A program made the position numbers and the translations under genes. Shown here in pieces: positions 18,287-23,276 of a stretch of 23,276 bases of DNA (positions are counted from its first letter, which is position 1; each line of letters begins with the position of its first letter). Under the pieces are notes generated by a model, which was given only the letters and a program-made list of their open reading frames with translations, searched no databases and was not told the DNA's origin. The stretch is taken from positions 1 through 23,276 of the forward strand of contig QZWS01000130.1 of the NCBI GenBank assembly GCA_004114245.1, in the 5' to 3' direction. This stretch comes from Zoopage sp. CT-All. Lineage: Eukaryota; Zoopagomycota; Zoopagomycetes; Zoopagales; Zoopagaceae.

Positions 18287-21200
18287 TCAAGCAACTCCTA
18301 GTGCCTTACGGAGATCGCTTAACTTTCTGGTCAGCGCATCTCTCTCGTTCTCACTCTCCGCATACTTCATCTTGGTATCGATCAAAAGTCCCTCCAGAAA
18401 ACTGCACTGATCTGCCGCCTCCTCATTCTTCCGCACCAACTCCACATTCTTTTCCATCACGCTTTGGATCTCCTCCTTGAACCGATCTTCCACCTCCTTG
18501 GCCTGAGAGTCTACGATCTTTGTCAGATCAGAGACCTTCTGCGTCAGCACATCATTCTGGTCTTGAAGCTGAGCCATCTCCAACTTGCGCGCGATCAGTT
18601 CCTTCGCCAGATCCACATGTTCCTTGTTCAGGGTGTGCAACGATCCTTCCAGACGCCGGACATGCATTGAAAGCTGACGGTTCGACTCGCGAAGAGACTC
18701 TTCTGCTGCCAACTCGGCCTGCTGCCGTTGGATCATGGCCGTGTACTTTTGAGCGTACTGTGTCAGCTTCTTGGGGGTCACCTTGACATTGTACGCGTCC
18801 TGAACAAATTTGCTTGCATCGTTCTATGGTTTCAAAGCAAAGGGGTAACATATTAGCATACAAGATAAATAGGTCATATCGTAAATTCCCGAGTTGCTTG
18901 GGTGGTCAAGGTCATTACCATGTAAGGCTCAAAGAGCCCGTTTTTCAAAAACTCGATCAGTGTCTCAAAGTCGTGGTTGAGGATCTGGTCATGGTTGGCC
19001 TTGAGCAGCGCAATGGCAAACCGCAGTAGAGACTCTACACCCTCGACAAAAAGGATGTCATAGACCCTGAACACTAGATCTAGCGGGAACTTGTACGCGA
19101 ACAGCGTCATGAACCATTGAGACGCGTACATGGTCGACCGGATGCCCTGATTCTGAAAGTGCTTATAGACCAAGGGCACAGTTTCCTCCATTAGCTGTTC
19201 ATACTGGTAGAGTCGAAGCTGGAGCATATTCATGTCCGGCGTGAAATGGCCTCGCATCTCGTACGAGCTCATCATCCGCACCAGCACGCAGAATGCTTCT
19301 TCGTCTGGCATCTAAGAAATTCATCAATGATATCATCAACATTCGCACTAGTCACTTTTCCTTAAACTCTCCCACGGTTGAAAGCAAGGGGCAGATAAAG
19401 GATAACCTCCTTACATTCAGGAGCAATGGTCCCACGACAAAGCTCAGTCCTTGGCAGTATCCGACCTCGGCGTCATGTAAGCTGTAGGCCTTGACGACAT
19501 TGAAAAGCGCCTCTTGCCCCAGTCCCTCGGCCTGAAAGTAATCGTGGTTAGGAAACGTTCGGCTCATATCCCGTTGAATCTGCTTCTCGTGTGAGCTGGT
19601 CGACTTTAGGAGCTCTGCATAGGTCGCTTCCAGTTGGCTATCCTTGGACTTTGCGAGCAGTTGCCAGATTAACCCTCGCAGAGCCGGAGGAACACCCTTT
19701 TGGATCATTTGTGTCAACTGCTTGGGGTTCTTCTTCACAACACCATTGTAGTCGTGCATCAAGGCACCCCAATAATCTACATCGAAATGAGACATGAGAT
19801 GGTGAGGGAGAGTTGAGTTCGTCAGAATTCCTGCTCGTAGTGCTGTAGTGTAAAGTCAGCAATGCAACGATAAATTTGGGTATATTCCCATCCCTTACCC
19901 CAATCAATATCTTCGCCTGTCGATTCCGATTCTTCCTTGGCATGACCCAGCGCGCGGTCCATCTCAATATCTCCCTTTTTAGTGTCTTGTTCCAGCATGG
20001 AGTTTTGGGCGTCCAGGCGAGAAAGCAGTAGGTCCATGTTTGAATCTGTGGTCATGGCAGAGTAAGTCGAGGCTCGTTCGGGGCTGATGCTGTTCGTAGA
20101 TCTGAGATCGATACCTCCTGATCCCGAGGTACTGATCCTCATGCCATTGTTCGATTCGCGCTGGCTGGTCCTGCTAGGCGTACGACGAAGTGGTTGTGCA
20201 CTGCCACCGCCTCCGAATCCTCTGCCCATGAATGCCCCTTGGATGCTACTTGCGATTGAGCTGATGGAGGTGGACGCACTACGAGCAATTGGAGGCCGAT
20301 CTGGTGGTGCTGATGGTGTCGAGGCCATCGAGGCTGCGGCTGCTGCTGCAGGAGTGGGGCCAGCAGTGTCAGAACTTGGCTGCTGTTGGTATTGTTGTGA
20401 CTTTGGGTGCGGTCGTCCGCCAAAGAAACTGGAAGGAAATCCGGAACCTGAAGGCACTGCTGGGGCCCTGGGGGTAGCGATAGTGCTGCCACTAACGCCA
20501 CTGATACGCTTAGAAGCAGTGGCTTGAGAAGAAGGCTCATCCAGCGAGACATCATTCAGTTCCGCGTCCGAAAGGTCGGAATAAGGCATATGGCGGTTGT
20601 GCTGTGGATCCTGGTATCCGTTCGCGAATCCTCTAGAAGATGAAGTGTTGGAGAGCGTGCGGTTCAGCATCCCTGGTCGCTGACTGCTGTTTCTGCTGAT
20701 GTGGCCATTGAGTGAAGGGGTTCGAATGTCTCCAGAGGAGGTGGACGCATCGCTCTCCGAACCCGAGGGCCGCGGGACGGCTTGATCCGAGGGCGTGTTG
20801 GAAGTAGACATAGACTTTTGCGAAGCTGCATCAACCGGCGCCGTGGGAGGGTGTTTTGTGGTGACGGGTGACAGTGGTACATCAGACTCTGGTTGAGGGA
20901 TAGTTTCTGGAGCAGCTGCAGGTGGTCCATCTGCAAGACCCTTGGGCAGCTGTTGCTCCTTGGCTTGTTTCTCCTTGAATTCCGATTGCGGAGACTCTGC
21001 AGTGTCGCCGCTGGCAGAGCGAACGAGCGTTGGTGAGCCAGGTTGGGAGCCTAGCCTTGAGCGGGAGCCAATACTGGGAACTGAAGGCGACCCTGAGGAA
21101 GTCGGTGGAACAGGGTGTGCAGGTGAGGACAATGCGTTCTCATAGGCATCCTCTCCACCTGACTCTGACTCTGTGCTGTCCTCAGACTCTGATTCAGATG

Positions 21201-21720
21201 GCTCGGGCCTGTCTTCGTCGTAGCCAAACGAGTGGTGCTTTGTATGACTCGAGTACGACTTGCCCGAGTTGACGGACGCGCGAGTGTTGGTCAACGACGC
21301 GCGGAATAGATTGGGGTTCGGCGGTTGAGTAGTGTCGTCTTCAGGATCAGAGTCTTGGTCAAACGTCATCTCTGCTGTTGGGCGGTTCGCTGTCTCTACC
21401 TGATGATCCTTCAAGCTACGCTGGGGACGCTCTTCATACTCGTCTTCGTCCTCGTCATCATAGTCGTCTCCATAGGCGTCGCCATAGTCGTATGTGTCCG
21501 CAGGATAGGGCTCATCGTCGCTGTCGTTCTCTTCCCAAGAATTTCTTGAGCTCTTTTCTTTCTCAGGGACTGGAGATCCCTGTTTGTCGGAACTGTGCTG
21601 GTCTGCTGATTTGGCTGGTGGATGAGCACGTGTGTGAGCTGCATCGTCTGCATAGTTATCCAGCGGGTCGTATTCCTGGTAATCGTCTGATGCAAGTGAT
21701 GCGTGTTTGTTGGCCATCAT
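18287..21720 (-). CDS. Gyp5/EVI5-like Rab GTPase-activating protein
   Basis: Four exons, 21720-19899, 19776-19415, 19311-18919 and 18823-18287, give 1037 residues. Residues 1-600 are a disordered Ser/Pro/Asp-rich region with acidic patches. The TBC domain starts near 608 and carries IQRDMSR (674-680, arginine finger R680) and YCQG (714-717, glutamine finger), both intact, plus the EVI5/Gyp5 hallmarks LGQEALFNVVKAYSLHDAEV, MPDEEAFCV and SMYASQWFMTLF. The last exon forms a long coiled coil (about 870-1037), as in EVI5 and Gyp5. The family stimulates GTP hydrolysis by exocytic or recycling Rabs (Sec4/Ypt1 for Gyp5, Rab11-type for EVI5); the substrate here is inferred. Met1 and Met2 are adjacent, so the start could be one codon later. 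The gene is divergent from the WW-domain gene across 829 bp. Confidence 0.92.
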
Positions 21721-22549
21721 TCTGATGATGTGGGGAATGGAAATACTCTATCAGGGCAGTGTTTGCGTCTTTGATGGAGGTTGTGCACGGGCTTTTACAG
21801 GTGCTTGTAAAGTAAGATTCTAGCACGAGTAACAGGTATAGTGGAGAGGGGAGGAGATGCAGTGTGCTCTAGTGAATCTGCCTGAAGGGAGTGTATGGAT
21901 GGGATGGGGAAGGAAGGATGGTGAGGCAGCTGATGAGGCGAAGCTGTCTCAATAGACCCCTTTTTGCGAAACATCAAGTATGCTCCAGTCAGATTTTTTT
22001 TAGATTATTGGCATTTGGCGTAGCGAAATAAATCTCGCAGACCTATCAAAATAGGCCCCAGGTCAGCAAGATGTGGGCGCCGGTACCACTTACGGCGGCC
22101 ATATTTAGAACTGTACAGACTGCATGTACTGAGGCTACTGTAGCGAATACAACCCTAATGCACTCTGGCCCATGCCCTATCCGTGGCCAAGCGGGCTCCT
22201 CTGCTGAGCATGAGCGACGTTTGTGAGCAAAACTGCCGATCACCATCCGTAGATCGTAGATCGGGCAAGCATGTGTCTATCATCTGCATCTTCGTCGTCG
22301 TCATTAACAAAGATTCGCGTTCCTACCTTTCTATAGCTGACTGTGGTAGAGTCAGGCAACCGATTCGGTTGCTGCGCGGCACCCCGTGCCCGTTTCAAGC
22401 GTAGATCGTCGCCAATGAAAAAATTTGTGGACGGTTGTGAACGAGGAGCCGTCTTACAACATGCCAGTATTCGTTTCGAGGGCGCAACGGTCCTTTCCTC
22501 TTCGCAACTCATTCTTTTTATACGCACTAATACACTTCCTTCTTCTGTG
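21721..22549. promoter_or_regulatory. Shared divergent promoter region of the Gyp5-like and WW-domain genes
   Basis: No gene is supported in these 829 bases. A purine-rich plus-strand tract near 21840-21930 is CT-rich in the sense of the RabGAP gene. ATTGG at 22007-22011 is a CCAAT box in RabGAP sense, about 290 bp upstream of its ATG. A TTTTTATACG TATA-like element at 22515-22524 lies close to the WW-gene start. A GTAGATC unit is repeated near 22246-22262 and again near 22402. Confidence 0.45.
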
Positions 22550-23276
22550 ATGGGATCCTGTCTAAGCACACGAAATCTTTCTGGAGGGAACGCAGCATAC
22601 CGCCAGAACATTCCTCCCCCGCCTGCTCAGCCAACCCCACAATCCCATGGTCTACCTCAAGGATGGTACGAAAAACTGCTTTCCCCACAACAGGTGAACC
22701 ACGCTGTTATTCTCCTCATTGATGTACCGTAATGTTTTTCACATCGCTCCATAGGCTCTGCCAGTACGATCCTCAGAGCCGGCGCCTCTTCTACGTAAAC
22801 ACTACAACAAGTCAGCGGCAATGGGAACATCCAAATGGACCGGCAGCTGGAGCCAACGATGAATCCCAGTTTCGAAACCAAATGATCCAGTATGAGCAGA
22901 GCCTTGCAGCGTACAACCGCATGTACAGCAACGCTGGCGCTGGGCCACCTCAGATGAGTCAGCAATACAATCCAGGATATGGCAATGGCATGATGGGCGG
23001 AGGTTATGGACGCACTGGAGGTGGAGGAATGGGAGGCATGGCTAAAGGAGGCCTTATGGGACTCTTGGCTGGTTCTCTTCTAGGCAACTCTTTCGGAGCT
23101 CACCGAGGCAACGCGAATTACGGAGGCGGATACAACGATCACAGCAACGACAATGGGGGCGGATTCTTTGGAGGCAATGATGGCTATGGTGGCGGCTCTG
23201 GCGGATACGACAATATCAACAACGGCAACGGCAGCGACTTTTTCGGAGGTGGAGGAGGTGGAGGAGTCACCGATCC
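22550..23276 (+). CDS. WW-domain protein with predicted N-myristoylation and glycine-rich tail, 3' end outside the window
   Basis: Exon 1 is 22550-22665 and exon 2 runs from 22755 past the edge. The 89-nt intron uses donor GTACGA at 22666; this choice restores a canonical WW domain, LPQGW followed by LCQYDPQSRRLFYVN and QRQWEHP, with both tryptophans, the tyrosine pair and the proline in place. The more obvious downstream donor (GTGAAC at 22686) would break the frame. WW domains bind proline-rich ligands. The start MGSCLST fits the MGxxxS/T N-myristoylation consensus with a cysteine at position 4 for possible palmitoylation, suggesting a membrane anchor. A proline-rich segment (IPPPPAQPTP) precedes the WW domain. 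The tail is Gly/Asn/Tyr-rich with a glycine-zipper-like GGLMGLLAGSLLGNSFG segment that may associate with membranes. Its biological role is unknown. Confidence 0.8.

Noticed and set aside
1-21720. The two TBC genes as a tandem duplication
   Set aside because: They belong to different TBC subfamilies (TBC1D5 type versus Gyp5/EVI5 type), differ in exon structure and lie about 17 kb apart with unrelated genes between.
1-23276. tRNA genes, rRNA, CRISPR arrays, transposon terminal repeats or transposase remnants
   Set aside because: I saw no cloverleaf-type B-box sequences, no spaced direct repeats and no transposase or reverse transcriptase motifs on either strand by reading; a covariance search was not possible.

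Overview
The window is nuclear DNA from a filamentous fungus. It holds seven protein-coding genes with short GT-AG introns (mostly 80-260 nt), no rRNA, tRNA, transposon or CRISPR. The intron-rich structure (up to 12 exons), a chitin-synthase-family gene, an MCM-binding protein and a CTDSPL2-type phosphatase suggest an early-diverging lineage. Mortierellomycota (Mortierella/Linnemannia type) is my best guess, made from gene style and not from a search. I rebuilt exon structures by hand, requiring each intron to keep the reading phase and a family alignment; five complete multi-exon genes close exactly in frame.

Layout. Positions 1-1636, minus: a RabGAP of the TBC1D5 family, cut off at the window edge. 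Positions 2096-7158, minus: an ankyrin / cytochrome-b5-like / chitin synthase protein of about 1502 residues whose catalytic motifs are mostly gone. Positions 7159-9037: a 1.9-kb gene-free stretch with strong purine/pyrimidine skews and a perfect palindrome. Positions 9038-11802, minus: MCM-binding protein, 12 exons. Positions 11972-15418, minus: a CTDSPL2/FCP1-type (DxDxT) phosphatase with a 660-residue disordered N-terminus. Positions 16484-17535, minus: a small DUF7721-like protein. Positions 17935-18210, minus: a speculative two-exon microprotein. Positions 18287-21720, minus: a second RabGAP, Gyp5/EVI5-like, with a C-terminal coiled coil. Positions 22550 to the right edge, plus: a predicted N-myristoylated WW-domain protein with a glycine-rich tail, divergent from the Gyp5-like gene.

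The genes form no pathway cluster. Loose themes are membrane traffic (two RabGAPs of different families, a lipid-anchored WW protein), cell wall (chitin synthase homologue) and replication/cell-cycle (MCMBP, CTD-type phosphatase). Five of the minus-strand genes are preceded by a pyrimidine-rich tract on the sense strand, and several by CCAAT boxes, a consistent promoter style.

The two items most worth following are the ankyrin-fused, apparently catalytically dead chitin synthase, and the exact 55-bp inverted copy at the left edge, which spoils the end of the TBC1D5-like gene and looks like a fold-back join at a contig end.
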